DNA of 64,000 bases from Phytomonospora sp040655735 (GCF_040655735.1 NZ_JBFAKK010000011.1:62001-126000), one strand, 5' to 3'. Shown: positions 9,739-19,561, numbered from the stretch's first letter. A program made the numbers and translations. The notes: a model not told the origin generated them from the sequence alone.

Positions 9739-10107
9739 CTAACCGGTCGCGCTGCGCCGCCTGCTCCACCACGTCGTCAGCCGCCACGAGTTACGAGCGG
9801 TGGCGTCCTCGGCGTCGGTGATGTGCGCCATCGTGCGGTAGGCGTCCTCGACGCGCGCGGCGAAGGCGATGTCGTTGGCGTTCACGCCGTCGGGATTGCG
9901 GACCGACACCGTGGTGGTGCCGTCGTTGCGGCGCACATAAGGGCGCAGCTCCAGCGTGTCGGCGTACACCTTGATGCGTTCGGTCAGGTCGGCGTGCTGG
10001 CTCTCGTCGATCGGCAGGGTCCGTGTCAGGCCGGTCGTGTCGCCGGTCCAGCCGGACAGTTGCTCCAGTGCGTCTTTCAGCAAGTTTTCACCTAGCGTCA
10101 TGGGCAC
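9739..10107 (-). CDS. DCoH/pterin-carbinolamine-dehydratase-like protein
   Basis: A 122-residue protein. Its layout resembles pterin-4a-carbinolamine dehydratase: LSGWTGDTTGLTRTL at the start, a long helix (HADLTERIKVYADTLELRP), a beta strand TTTVSVRN, and DGVNANDIAFAARVEDAY at the end. The catalytic HHP motif expected after the helix is replaced by RPYVRRND, so enzyme activity is doubtful. A role as a non-enzymatic DCoH-fold protein is possible. The last about 20 residues are basic and Trp-rich. It starts at ATG 10107, or at ATG 10101. The assignment rests on pattern only. Confidence 0.5.
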   Translation of the reverse strand: MPMTLGENLLKDALEQLSGWTGDTTGLTRTLPIDESQHADLTERIKVYADTLELRPYVRRNDGTTTVSVRNPDGVNANDIAFAARVEDAYRTMAHITDAEDATARNSWRLTTWWSRRRSATG

Positions 10108-10350
10108 CTCCGCGGCGGGGCCTTCATCGGGTTGTGTCCGAACCGCCGTCGCGCCTTAACCATCGGTCCCTAGAGTCTTGCCGCACACCCTGTCCGGTGT
10201 CCACGCAGGCATTTCGGTCTTTTCCGGATGATCGTGATTGGCCGGTCGTCCCGTATCGCGGTATGTGGCGTCCAGCACGAACTACTGACCAGAAGTACGA
10301 GGCTCGACCAACCGAGCAGTGGAGCGTTAAGCGACATCGGACGGTGATCA

Positions 10351-10785
10351 ATGGCCGATCTTGTGGCACTGTTGAGCGCCGTGACGACACAAAAGGTCAT
10401 CGTCGGTGCGGCGATCATTCTCGACGGGCGAGTGCTCGCCGGTGAGCGCTCCGACCCCCCGGCCGCCGCCGGCCGCTGGGAATTCCCAGGTGGGAAGGTC
10501 GAACCGGGCGAATCCGAGCTCGACGCCCTCGCTCGAGAGTGCGACGAGGAGCTCGGTGTGACCATCGAGATCGGCGAACGCATCGGCGGCGACGTGGCCA
10601 TGGCGGGAGGCCGCGCCACGCTGAAGGTCTGGACGGCCACGCTGCGTGACGGGACCCCGCAGGCGCGCGAGCACAAGGAACTGCGCTGGCTCGCCGCCGA
10701 CGAACTCGACTCCGTGCCCTGGCTGCCCGCCGACGCCCCGATCGTCGCCGCGCTGCGCCCCCTCCTCGCCAAGAGCGTCGCCTAG
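10351..10785 (+). CDS. mutT: MutT-type NUDIX hydrolase (8-oxo-dGTP diphosphatase)
   Basis: A 144-residue NUDIX enzyme with a canonical box at residues 47-70: GGKVEPGES, then REC-DEELGV, matching Gx5Ex7REUxEExGU. The WEFPGGK lead-in and the short domain without other modules are typical of MutT-like pyrophosphohydrolases, which clear 8-oxo-dGTP from the nucleotide pool or hydrolyse related NTPs. The ATG at 10351 is preceded by an imperfect purine-rich site. The stop codon TAG interlocks with the stop of the convergent large membrane-protein gene (3 of 4 bases shared). Confidence 0.88.
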   Translation: MADLVALLSAVTTQKVIVGAAIILDGRVLAGERSDPPAAAGRWEFPGGKVEPGESELDALARECDEELGVTIEIGERIGGDVAMAGGRATLKVWTATLRDGTPQAREHKELRWLAADELDSVPWLPADAPIVAALRPLLAKSVA

Positions 10786-13700
10786 CGCATACCCCCGACC
10801 GCGGCCTTCAGGCGACGGAAATCCCGTCGCCGCTGCTCGAAGGTCGCACCCGCGACCAGCAGCAGCACCGCCGCCACCGCGATCGGCAGCCACGCCGGGA
10901 CCAGCGTCCACATGAGCACCAGCTCGTGCAGCGCGACCAGCACCAGCACCAGCCCGCCGATCACCACCGGCGACTGCCACCGCCGGTTCGCGCCGACCAG
11001 CAGCACCAGCAGCGCCACCGCGCCCAGCGCGAGGCGGCGCAGCGGATCGCCTGCCGACACGAGCACCGGCGCCAGCGTCGGCGCGAACAGCGTGAGCAGG
11101 CCCGGCCCCAGCGCGACCCAGCTGCGCAGCGGCGGGCGCTTGCGCAGCTCAAGAACGCCTCCGACCAGCGCGATCACCGCCACGGGAAGCGTGTACGCCT
11201 CCACCGTCTCCACGTCGGCCGCCGACAGCAGCAGCCAGTACGCGATGAGCTCGCCGACGGCCGCGACCAGCGCGTATGCCCGGCGGAGCGTGCCCGACCC
11301 CATTCGCAGCGCATAGAGGCCGAGCATCGCGCCGTAGACGGCGAACACGGTCGCCAGCGGCCGGGCGCTGTCCTCCGACGCGGCGAAGGCGAGTGCCGGG
11401 AGGAGGTTGACGTGCGCCATGACCTCGGCGGCGAGTGCCTGCGGGGGACGTCCGCCGCGCAGTGCGAGCAGGGACGCGGTGGCCAGCAGGGCGAGGGCGA
11501 CGCCGAGGACGCCGAGCGCGATCTGCGCGGCCGGCAGCTCGGCGGCGAGGCCAGCGGTGATGATCAGGGCGGTCAGGAAGGCGCCGCCGAGGACCTGGCC
11601 GGTGACGCGGCGGGCGGTGTCGGCGCCGGCGAAGGCCACGATGTGGCAGACGACGGTGGCGACGGCGAGCGCGGCGAGTGTCGTCGGGCGGGTGGCGAGG
11701 GCTCCCGCCAGCGCCGGGCCGCCGGTGAGCACGGCGAGGCCGAGACAGAGCAGGCCCTGCCTGATGTCGCGGCCGAATCCGGCGGTGAGGGCGGCGAGCA
11801 CGGCGATGGCCAGCGCGGTGAAGGGCGCGGTCGGCCAGGGGAGGTCGAGGGCGACGGGCGCGGCGAGCATGACCGCGCCGAGTCCGCCGATGGCGATGGG
11901 GACCATCCAGCGCCGGTCGGCGAGACCGAGGACGGCGAGGAGGATGGCGAGGGCGACGGCGGCCAGGACGGCGACGTCGGCGACGTCGCCTGGCGGGTCG
12001 GCGTGACCGGCGTAGAGGCCGTCGACGGTCGAGGCCGGGACGCGGCTCCACGCGGCGGTGAGCCAGCTGTAGGGCAGGACGAGGGGTGCCAGGACGACGG
12101 GGCTGACGGCGACGGCCGAGACGGTGAGCGCCGGCACCGACAGGGCCGTTCGCCAGCGCGCGGCGGTCTTGTCGGGCAGTTGCAGGAGGGCCGCGGCGAT
12201 ACCGATGAGGGCCGCCAGGGCGGTGTGGACGCGGGTCGGTTCGTCGGTGGCGAAGCTGGTCAGGGCGGTGATGGTGGCGGCGACGGGCACGGCGACCGTG
12301 GCGTAGGGGAGGTTCCGGGAGCCGCCGACGCGCAGGAGCACGGCGACGAGCAGGCCGAGGCTGGCGGCGCCCATCGCGGCGAGCAGCCCGACGCGTTCGG
12401 GCAGGGGACCGCCGGGCAGGTCGGGGTCGGTGATGACGGCGACCGCCGAGATCGCGACCGCGGGGAGGATCAGCAGTCCGGCGGCGGTGGCGATCCCGCC
12501 GGTGACCGGTTGCCTGCCGCCGGAGGCGATGCCGGCGACGAGCAGGCACGCCGCGGCGATCGCGCCCGTCGCGGCCAGGGTCGCCAGGGGCGTGGCCAGT
12601 GACGTGACCAGCGCGTAGAGGGCGAAGGCGATGCCGACGCCGAGGCGGGTCGGCGCCTCCGGTCCCTTGACGGCGGCCAGGACGCCGAGGCCGACCGCTG
12701 CGGCCGTCGCGAGGATCGGGGTGGTCGGCCAGCCGAGCTGCCACGCGACCGGCGCCGAGAGCAGGGCGAAGCTCGCGCAGGCGAGCACGAGGTGGTGCCG
12801 CGTCCGGCCGCGCAGCAGCGCCACGGCGGCGATCGCGGCGATCAGCAGCACGACCGGCGGCTGCCAGCCGAGCCAGCGCACGTCTTCGGCGGCCGAGGTC
12901 CACGCGTTCGGTCCGACCGTCCAGACGGGGAAGGACGCGCCGGCCGAGGCCGCGGCCGCCGCGATCGCGATGACCGCCGAGACCCCGGCGGCGATACCGC
13001 CGGCGATGGCGGCGCCGATGCCGGGACCGGCCCGCAGGTGTCCGGGCAGGCGGGCGACGCAGAGTCCGGCGATCCCGGCCAGCGCCACGGCGACGAGGCT
13101 CTCGAAGCCGGGGGTGAGGCGGTAGGCGACCGTCGTCAGTGTCGCGATGATCAGCAGGACCGCGGCGGCGGCGGCGATCCGGCGTGCCGTCTCGTTCTGC
13201 TCGCGGGTCTGGCTCGCCTCGATGGCACGGGCGACCAGGACGAGCGCGAGCGGCACGCAGCCGATCGCCACGTACGTCTCCGTGCCGTCCAGCTCGTTGC
13301 CGATGAACCCGGCGCTGGTGAGCAGACCGGCGGCGGCGCCCACGGGGAACAGCCAGGACAGCCCGCCGGTTGTCGGTGTCCACAGCGAGGCGGCCAGCGC
13401 GCAGGCCGCCGCGGCGGTGAGGCCGAGACCGGCGAGGTAGACGGGGGGCGTGCCGAGCAGGTGCGCCCAGACGACGAGAGCGCCGGGCAGTGCCCACGTC
13501 GCTGCGGCGAGGCCGATCGCGGCCGGGGCCGCGTGGGCCGAGCCCTTGCGGAGCAGGTGGAGCAGCCCTCCGACGATGACCACGCTCGTCAGCGCGGCCG
13601 CGGTGGCGAGGCGGTCGGCGAGGGACATGCCGACGGCGAGCAGGAAGACGGCGCCCGACGCGGCCAGAAGCGTCGCGGAGTCGTCGCGAGACCCCGACCG

Positions 13701-15122
13701 CGCGCTGAAGGCACCGGCGACGGCCGCCGCGATCAGCACGGGGACCGCGACCCGCCAGCCGAGACCCAGCGCGCCGGGCGCGGTGACCAGGACCAGCGTC
13801 GCGGCCAGGACGGCGGCGGTCCGGCGGAGGCGGTGCTTCGGCGCGGCGAACTCGGCCAGCCCCAGCAGCGCGAAGATCAGCGGCACCTGCCACAGGTTCG
13901 CCGGCGCCGAGGGGTCGGCGGGCGAACTCCACGGCGTCGACTTCAGCGCGAGGGCGACGGTGGCGGCACCCTGCAGGAACACCATCAGGAGCACCACGAC
14001 GGTGGCGGCCGCGCCGACGAGCAGCGGACCGAGCCGGTAGGCGTTCGGGAGTCGGCGGGCCACGCCGGTGACCACGATCGTCGCCAGCGCCGGGAGGACC
14101 AGCAGGTCGGGCGCGTGGTGGGCGGTCAGGTAGGCGACGGTCCCGATGACCGAGGCGGCGGCCAGGCCCGCCGAGATCGTCGCGGCGACCTTGTCGCGGC
14201 CCGACACGGCGGCGGTCGCGGCCAGCAAGGTCACCGCGCACAGCAGGACCAGGCCGATGTTCGTCGCCGACTGCCCCAACGCGACGAGCGCGGCGAACAG
14301 GCCGAGGACCGGGACGGCGTACAGCGGCACCATGAGCGCGCTCAGCCGGTGGTAGAGCAGGCCGAACACGGCCGCCGCGATGGACGTCCCGGCGACGAAC
14401 ACGCCGGCGTCGACGTCGTCGACGAGCCCCAGGAGCCACAGCGCCACGCCGTCGAGGACCACCAGCAGCAGACCGACGGCGCTGACCGTCTCGGCGGTCG
14501 CCGACAGACCGCGCTTCTTGAGCACGAAGGGGACCGCCAGCGCGATGACGGTGATGGTGCCCAGGATCGCCGCGCGGCCCCCGACGCCGAAGGTCACCCA
14601 CGCCACCGTGGTGAAGCTGATCGCCGCGGCGGCGGCGAGGATCCCGCCGAGGATGAGCAGCGTGTTCTGCACGAGCCGGCCGGAGGTCTCCGGGCGCCGC
14701 GCGGGCGCCGGGGGCACGGGCGCCGGCGCCGGCGCGTAAGGCGGCGCGACGGGCGGCCGGTACGGGCTCGGCGCCGGCGGGCGCGGAGCCTGCGGCCGGT
14801 CCCACGACGGCGTGGCGGCGGGCGGGGGAGCGGCCACCGGCGTCGGCGGCGCGACGGCCTGCGGCGGCGGGGCGCTCCGCAACTGCCGCTCCCGCTCGCC
14901 CAGCCGCGCGAGGATCCGCGCGCGCTTCGCCGTGAGCAGCATCTGCGTCTCCTCCGCCGACCGCGTCTGCTCCCGCAGCCGCGACAGCGACTGCGCGGTC
15001 TGCCGCAGACTCGCGTCGACACCCGACAATTCCGTCAGCAGGGGTTCGGGCCCGCGTCCGCACACGGCGCAGCCCTCGGGGCCCGACGGCGCTCCGCACT
15101 GGGGACAGGGATACATGCTCAC
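10782..15122 (-). CDS. Giant zinc-ribbon polytopic membrane protein (SCO7613-like)
   Basis: A 1446-residue protein. Residues 5-25 carry a CxxC...CxxC zinc ribbon (YPCPQCGAP and GCAVCGRGPE). A coiled-coil helix (SLSRLREQTRSAEETQML) and a long Ala/Pro linker follow, up to about residue 140. After this come well over 30 hydrophobic helices in a nearly continuous array to the C-terminus. The organisation matches what I know from databases as SCO7613 C-terminal domain-containing membrane proteins of actinobacteria. Function is unknown; the repeated Ala/Val/Leu helices may have arisen by duplication. Several long open frames on the opposite strand are GC-driven shadows. It is divergent from a sigma-factor gene. 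Confidence 0.85.
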   Translation of the reverse strand: MSMYPCPQCGAPSGPEGCAVCGRGPEPLLTELSGVDASLRQTAQSLSRLREQTRSAEETQMLLTAKRARILARLGERERQLRSAPPPQAVAPPTPVAAPPPAATPSWDRPQAPRPPAPSPYRPPVAPPYAPAPAPVPPAPARRPETSGRLVQNTLLILGGILAAAAAISFTTVAWVTFGVGGRAAILGTITVIALAVPFVLKKRGLSATAETVSAVGLLLVVLDGVALWLLGLVDDVDAGVFVAGTSIAAAVFGLLYHRLSALMVPLYAVPVLGLFAALVALGQSATNIGLVLLCAVTLLAATAAVSGRDKVAATISAGLAAASVIGTVAYLTAHHAPDLLVLPALATIVVTGVARRLPNAYRLGPLLVGAAATVVVLLMVFLQGAATVALALKSTPWSSPADPSAPANLWQVPLIFALLGLAEFAAPKHRLRRTAAVLAATLVLVTAPGALGLGWRVAVPVLIAAAVAGAFSARSGSRDDSATLLAASGAVFLLAVGMSLADRLATAAALTSVVIVGGLLHLLRKGSAHAAPAAIGLAAATWALPGALVVWAHLLGTPPVYLAGLGLTAAAACALAASLWTPTTGGLSWLFPVGAAAGLLTSAGFIGNELDGTETYVAIGCVPLALVLVARAIEASQTREQNETARRIAAAAAVLLIIATLTTVAYRLTPGFESLVAVALAGIAGLCVARLPGHLRAGPGIGAAIAGGIAAGVSAVIAIAAAAASAGASFPVWTVGPNAWTSAAEDVRWLGWQPPVVLLIAAIAAVALLRGRTRHHLVLACASFALLSAPVAWQLGWPTTPILATAAAVGLGVLAAVKGPEAPTRLGVGIAFALYALVTSLATPLATLAATGAIAAACLLVAGIASGGRQPVTGGIATAAGLLILPAVAISAVAVITDPDLPGGPLPERVGLLAAMGAASLGLLVAVLLRVGGSRNLPYATVAVPVAATITALTSFATDEPTRVHTALAALIGIAAALLQLPDKTAARWRTALSVPALTVSAVAVSPVVLAPLVLPYSWLTAAWSRVPASTVDGLYAGHADPPGDVADVAVLAAVALAILLAVLGLADRRWMVPIAIGGLGAVMLAAPVALDLPWPTAPFTALAIAVLAALTAGFGRDIRQGLLCLGLAVLTGGPALAGALATRPTTLAALAVATVVCHIVAFAGADTARRVTGQVLGGAFLTALIITAGLAAELPAAQIALGVLGVALALLATASLLALRGGRPPQALAAEVMAHVNLLPALAFAASEDSARPLATVFAVYGAMLGLYALRMGSGTLRRAYALVAAVGELIAYWLLLSAADVETVEAYTLPVAVIALVGGVLELRKRPPLRSWVALGPGLLTLFAPTLAPVLVSAGDPLRRLALGAVALLVLLVGANRRWQSPVVIGGLVLVLVALHELVLMWTLVPAWLPIAVAAVLLLVAGATFEQRRRDFRRLKAAVGGMR

Positions 15123-15270
15123 GGATGCAGCATGACCCCTGTACGCAAAGACGGCGCCTCACCGGGCTCGAACGCGCGGCGATTGTGACCGCTTCGCGAT
15201 GTTCGTCCGTTGGGGCAACCGAAAACTCGCCACCGGCGTCAACCCGGGCAGACCACAGGAAGGACCCCGG

Positions 15271-16752
15271 ATGGAGACCGACCTCCCCGCCGCCCAGTTC
15301 GAGGAGTTCGTCCGCACGCGCACGCCCGCGCTCATGCGCACCGCCTTCCTCCTGACCGGCGACCAGTTCCTCGCCGAGGATCTGGTGCAGTCGGCGCTCG
15401 CCCGCACCCACCGTTCGTGGCGGCGCCGCCGGCTCAAGGAGCACCACACCGGTGAGCCGCCCGAACCGCCCGTCTCGGGCCACGACGCCGCCGAGGACGC
15501 CGTCCGCCGCATCGCGGTGTGGGAGGCGCTGATGCGCCTGACGGCCCGGCAGCGCGCCGTGCTGGTCCTGCGCTTCTACGAGGACCGCAGCGTGGCCGAG
15601 ACCGCCGACCTGCTCGGCTGCACGGAGGGCGCCATCAAGAGCCAGAGCTCCAAGGCCCTCACCCTCCTGCACGCCAAGGTCCTCGCGCGTTCGCGCGGCA
15701 TCGGGATCCGGCGGGCGGCCGCGGGCGCGGTCACGGCCTTCGCGGTGGCCGTCGGCGGGGTCGGCGGCGCCTTCGCGGTCGCAGGGCTCCCCGAAGGCGG
15801 CACCGGGCCCGTTCCCGACAACGGCAGCAGCGGTGTGAGCGTGCCGTCGACGAGCGAGAGCACCACCGCCGAAACCCCGCCGGAGAAGGAGAACAACCCC
15901 GACTCCCCGCTCGACGGCACCTTCTACTACCTCGATCGCGGCGGCTCGCAGGGCGCGACGCGGGTCCTGTCGTGGTCGCCGGCGCAGGATGAGCCGACGG
16001 TCGTGCTGGAAGGCGACGACACGCTGCGCAGCACCGCGAGCGTCTCACCCGACGGCGAGCGCATCGCCTGGCGCGAGACCTCCGCCGACGGCCTCACCGC
16101 GAACCTTCTCGTCAAGGAGCTGGCGACGGGAGCGGTGACGACGCTGATGGACGACTTCCAGTACCTGCCGTGCGCCGAGCCGGTGTGGACCCCCGACGGC
16201 GAGAGCCTGCTCGTCGGGCGCGCTCCGCTCAACGGCGGACCGGACGTCATCGCGTCGTACGTCTCTCTCGACGACCCGGGGGAGTTCGGCGGGGACGTGG
16301 AGCTTCGCGGGTGTCATCCGCGCTTCATCGCCGGCGGCGAGAACGCCGGCGACATCACGTATACGGGCGCGTCGGGTATGGCGGCGATGGCGGCGGGCGG
16401 TGAGCCGTCCTCTTTGGACCTGAGCGAGACCGCCGGCCCGCTCTTCGAGTCCTTGGGAAGGGGCGCCGACGAACTCGTCGCGGTCAGCGAGGACGGCACG
16501 AAGGGGTGCGTGAGCACGTCCTCCGGGACCGTCGACCGGGCGGTGGTCTGCGACGCGGTCATCGAGCTGCCGAGCGGGACGGTCGTGGAGGCATCCGAGG
16601 ACTTCGCCGTGACCTACGTCCTCGCCGGCGCGGACCTGGTCGGGCGGGCCGACGGGGTTCTCGTCGTCACCGACGCCTCCGGTGCCGAGTTGGGCGCCAT
16701 CACCGAACCGCGACTCGACGGCAGCGCCGAACTGCTCGCCTATGTCAGCTGA
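15271..16752 (+). CDS. SigE-family sigma factor fused to membrane-anchored sensor domain
   Basis: A 493-residue protein. Residues 1-140 are SigE-family ECF sigma: FEEFVRTRTPALMRTAFLLTGD and AEDLVQSAL (sigma2), and LTARQRAVLVLRFYEDRSVAETADLLGCTEGAIKSQ split over 90-125 (sigma4). Between LARTHRSW and RRRRLKE about 25-28 residues normally present (the end of sigma2 that reads the -10) are absent. A transmembrane helix (about 150-172) and an outward domain with propeller-like strands (TVSPDGERIAW, WTPDGESLL) follow without a stop. An AGGAAGGA site sets the ATG at 15271. A paralogue of the outer domain lies downstream. With the sigma2 gap it may no longer direct transcription. Confidence 0.8.
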   Translation: METDLPAAQFEEFVRTRTPALMRTAFLLTGDQFLAEDLVQSALARTHRSWRRRRLKEHHTGEPPEPPVSGHDAAEDAVRRIAVWEALMRLTARQRAVLVLRFYEDRSVAETADLLGCTEGAIKSQSSKALTLLHAKVLARSRGIGIRRAAAGAVTAFAVAVGGVGGAFAVAGLPEGGTGPVPDNGSSGVSVPSTSESTTAETPPEKENNPDSPLDGTFYYLDRGGSQGATRVLSWSPAQDEPTVVLEGDDTLRSTASVSPDGERIAWRETSADGLTANLLVKELATGAVTTLMDDFQYLPCAEPVWTPDGESLLVGRAPLNGGPDVIASYVSLDDPGEFGGDVELRGCHPRFIAGGENAGDITYTGASGMAAMAAGGEPSSLDLSETAGPLFESLGRGADELVAVSEDGTKGCVSTSSGTVDRAVVCDAVIELPSGTVVEASEDFAVTYVLAGADLVGRADGVLVVTDASGAELGAITEPRLDGSAELLAYVS

Positions 16753-16854
16753 TGTGGACTATCCATTTTGGAGGCCATTGTCCCTTCGGGCAACCCTCTC
16801 GGCGGAATCGGCGTCATGGTGGTGGACAGAACGGAAATGCGAACGGGGGAGAAC

Positions 16855-17937
16855 ATGAACACCGAAGAGAACAAACCGAAGGGCCTGCGCCGGGCACTGT
16901 GGCCGGTGCTGGCGGTCGTCGCGCTCGTCGCGGGATACGGGGCTGTCCTGTACGCCGATCCCAATGACAGCGGCAAAACCGACACCGCCGACGACTGGTC
17001 GGGCCCGAACGAGCCCGCGGCGTCGGTGGGTTCGCCGGAGGCGAGCGCCGAATCGGTCGCCGCCAAGGAGGAACTCGCCACGATCGAGGGGACGTTCTTC
17101 TACATCGATTCCGGGTCGGAAGGCGGCGAGCTGTGGTCGTGGACTCCGGGGCGGCAGCCCGAGTCGCGTTACAAGTCGGCGAAGAGCAAGCTCTTCGTCG
17201 ACGCCACCGTCTCGCCGGACGGACGCCACCTGGCGTTCCTGGTCCCCGGAAGCGAGTACCCGAAGGTCGATCTGGTCGTCCGGGACTTGACGAAGAACAC
17301 CGAGCGCACGATCGCCAAGGGGCTCGGTCAGGGCGGTGAGTACACCATGGACGCACACTGGGCGCCCGACGGAAGGCCGATGATCCTGACCCAGACCAGG
17401 TTCGGCACCGCCGGGATCGTCCTGCGCTGGTTCAACATCGAGACGGGGGACAAGTCGCAGGAGATCGAGATGCACGGCTCCTTCCCTCGGCCGGTGCCTC
17501 GGGGGGACGACGGCTACGACCTGTACTACCTCGACCTGCTCGCCGACGGTGTCCGGGACATCATGAAACGGGAGCCCGGCGGCCGCGTCACCGCCACCGG
17601 GCTCGGCCCGGCCGTCGAGGATGCCCTCGGCCAGCCGCTGCTAGGTCTGGGCGCGATGAGTCAGGGGGCGGATCAGGCGTGCGTGACGGTCGGGAGCCCC
17701 AGTGGCATCCGGACTCGTGTCCTCAACTGCAAGATCGTGCTGGACGTCGCCACGAAGATGGTCGTCTACTCGCCCGACGGGGGCTTCAAGGGGCCGGTGC
17801 TGTTCCTCGACGACGGCCGGACCATCGGCCGCTTCAGCACCTTCGTGTCGATGCGGGCAGCCGACGGTTCCGAACTGGCGCGGGTCGACGAGCCGGCGTT
17901 GCTGCGGAACCTCGCCCTGCTCACCCACACCACTTAG
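16855..17937 (+). CDS. Membrane-anchored propeller-like sensor, paralogue of the sigma fusion's outer domain
   Basis: A 360-residue protein: a short basic N-terminus, one membrane helix (LWPVLAVVALVAGYGAVLY, residues about 14-32), an acidic linker and an extracytoplasmic domain. The domain is homologous by eye to the C-terminal part of the preceding sigma-factor fusion: EGTFFYIDSGSEGG against DGTFYYLDRGGSQG, ATVSPDGRHLAF against ASVSPDGERIAW, and matching ends (ADGSELARVDEP against ASGAELGAITEP). I placed the start at the ATG with a GGGGGAG site; the frame opens 87 bases earlier. It probably forms a unit with its neighbour, but no partner or ligand can be inferred. Confidence 0.78.
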   Translation: MNTEENKPKGLRRALWPVLAVVALVAGYGAVLYADPNDSGKTDTADDWSGPNEPAASVGSPEASAESVAAKEELATIEGTFFYIDSGSEGGELWSWTPGRQPESRYKSAKSKLFVDATVSPDGRHLAFLVPGSEYPKVDLVVRDLTKNTERTIAKGLGQGGEYTMDAHWAPDGRPMILTQTRFGTAGIVLRWFNIETGDKSQEIEMHGSFPRPVPRGDDGYDLYYLDLLADGVRDIMKREPGGRVTATGLGPAVEDALGQPLLGLGAMSQGADQACVTVGSPSGIRTRVLNCKIVLDVATKMVVYSPDGGFKGPVLFLDDGRTIGRFSTFVSMRAADGSELARVDEPALLRNLALLTHTT

Positions 17938-17953
17938 GCACCAGGCAGAACGG

Positions 17954-17982
17954 CGGCCCATCACCTTCGTGGTGGTGGGCCG
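17954..17982. terminator. Bidirectional hairpin terminator
   Basis: A 12-bp stem with one G-U pair (17954-17965 with 17971-17982) and a 5-base loop lies between two convergent stop codons. Confidence 0.75.
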
Positions 17983-17993
17983 ACTTCGCGCGT

Positions 17994-19421
17994 TCAGCCG
18001 TGTGCGGGCCGTCCCATGCCGCGGTACTGCCAGCCGGCTCCGGTCCACAGCACCGGATCGAGGCTGTTGGTGCCGTCGATGACGCGGGCGTGGGCGACCA
18101 GTTCGATGAGTGCGGCGGGGTCGGTGTGCCGGAACTCCTCCCAGGCGGTCAGCACGCAGACGAGGTCGGCGCCGTCGACGGCTTCGGGGATGTTCTTGGC
18201 GTAGACGGCATCGGGGACGACGTCCTTGGCGGTGGCCATGCCCTCGGGGTCGTAGGCGGTGACGGTGGCGCCGGCGCGCATGAGCTTGCGGGCCACCGAG
18301 AGTGCGGGGGAGTCGCGGACGTCGTCGCTGTTGGCCTTGAAGGTCACGCCGAGCAGCGCGATCTTCAGGCCGGACAGGTCGGGACCGTTGGGGCCGGAGG
18401 TGCGGCCGCACATCTCGGCGGCCATGGACACGACCTTGGTGCGGCGGCGGGCGTTGACACGGTCGACCTCGCCGAGGAACCGCAGCGAGTCGCCGACGCC
18501 GAGCTCCTCGGCGCGGGCGACGAAGGCGCGGATGTCCTTCGGCAGGCAGCCGCCGCCGAAGCCGACGCCGGCGCGCAGGAACTTCGGGCCGATGCGGTCG
18601 TCGTAGCCGATCGCGCGGGCCAGCAGCGTGACGTCGCCGCCGGTGGTGTCGCACAGGTCGGCCATGGCGTTGATGAAGGAGATCTTGGTGGCCAGGAAGG
18701 CGTTGGCGGCGACCTTGACCAGCTCGGCGGTGGCGAAGTCGCAGGCGACCACGGGCACCTGGCGGTCCTCCGCGGCGGCGAGCTCGAACACCCCCTTGTG
18801 GACGGCGTAGAGCAGGTCGCGGGCCCAGTCGCTGTTGACGCCGAAGACGACGCGGTTGGGTCGCAGGACGTCCTCGACGGCGAAGCCCTCCTGGAGGAAC
18901 TCCGGCGACCACGCCACCTCGACGCCCGCCTCGACCGGGGCGTGCCGGGCGACGAGCTCCTCGACCCAGGCGGCGGTGCCGACCGGGACGGTCGACTTGC
19001 CAACGATCAGGGCCTTGCGGAGGAGGTGCGGGGCCAGTTCGGTGACCGACGCCTCGACATAGGACAGGTCGGCGGCGTCGGAGTCGGACCGCTGCGGGGT
19101 CCCGACGCAGATGAAGTGCACGTCGGCGAAGTCGGCGATCTCCTCATACGAGGTCGTGAAGCGCAGCCGCCCGGCGTCGAGATTGCGTTTGAGCAGCGCC
19201 TCAAGGCCCGGTTCGTGGAAGGGCAGGACGCCCTGGGAGAGTTTTGCCACTTTTTCGACGTTGACGTCCATCCCGACGACCTCGTACCCGAGCTCGGCGA
19301 AACACGCCGCGTACGTCGAACCCAGGTACCCGCAGCCCACGAAGGCCAGTCTCGGGCGAAGCGCGCCCGAGGGTGGCGTTATGGGGTGGGAAGGTGACGG
19401 TCCGTTGACCTGGACGCTCAC
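17994..19421 (-). CDS. UDP-glucose/GDP-mannose dehydrogenase
   Basis: A 475-residue nucleotide-sugar 6-dehydrogenase, which oxidises UDP-glucose to UDP-glucuronate in two NAD-dependent steps. The N-terminal Rossmann motif FVGCGYLG is near residue 27 after a short Pro-rich leader. GKSTVPVGT and WSPEFLQEGFA mark the substrate side. The catalytic cysteine is C292 in GFGGGCLPKD, and the C-terminal UDP-binding domain contains GVTFKANSDDVRDSPA. All three domains are present. The product feeds cell-wall or exopolysaccharide synthesis, though no glycosyltransferases are adjacent. It is divergent from an acyl-CoA dehydrogenase gene. GDP-mannose dehydrogenase cannot be fully excluded. Confidence 0.92.
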   Translation of the reverse strand: MSVQVNGPSPSHPITPPSGALRPRLAFVGCGYLGSTYAACFAELGYEVVGMDVNVEKVAKLSQGVLPFHEPGLEALLKRNLDAGRLRFTTSYEEIADFADVHFICVGTPQRSDSDAADLSYVEASVTELAPHLLRKALIVGKSTVPVGTAAWVEELVARHAPVEAGVEVAWSPEFLQEGFAVEDVLRPNRVVFGVNSDWARDLLYAVHKGVFELAAAEDRQVPVVACDFATAELVKVAANAFLATKISFINAMADLCDTTGGDVTLLARAIGYDDRIGPKFLRAGVGFGGGCLPKDIRAFVARAEELGVGDSLRFLGEVDRVNARRRTKVVSMAAEMCGRTSGPNGPDLSGLKIALLGVTFKANSDDVRDSPALSVARKLMRAGATVTAYDPEGMATAKDVVPDAVYAKNIPEAVDGADLVCVLTAWEEFRHTDPAALIELVAHARVIDGTNSLDPVLWTGAGWQYRGMGRPAHG

Positions 19422-19561
19422 TGAGCGGACCCCCTACTGGCGAGTAACGCGGTCGACGAGAATATGGTTCGTAACTGCCGTACTGCTATGCCTAGGTATC
19501 CTCACAGCCGAAGCGAGCACACGGTGTCCTGATAGTTGACGGCGGGTGAAGGGCGAGGTAA

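Noticed and set aside
10926..15188. Long open frames on the plus strand opposite the giant membrane protein (558 and 798 codons)
   Set aside because: They are rich in Gly, Arg and Asp with no domain pattern, and are typical GC-driven antisense frames; the minus-strand gene has clear zinc-ribbon and helix structure.
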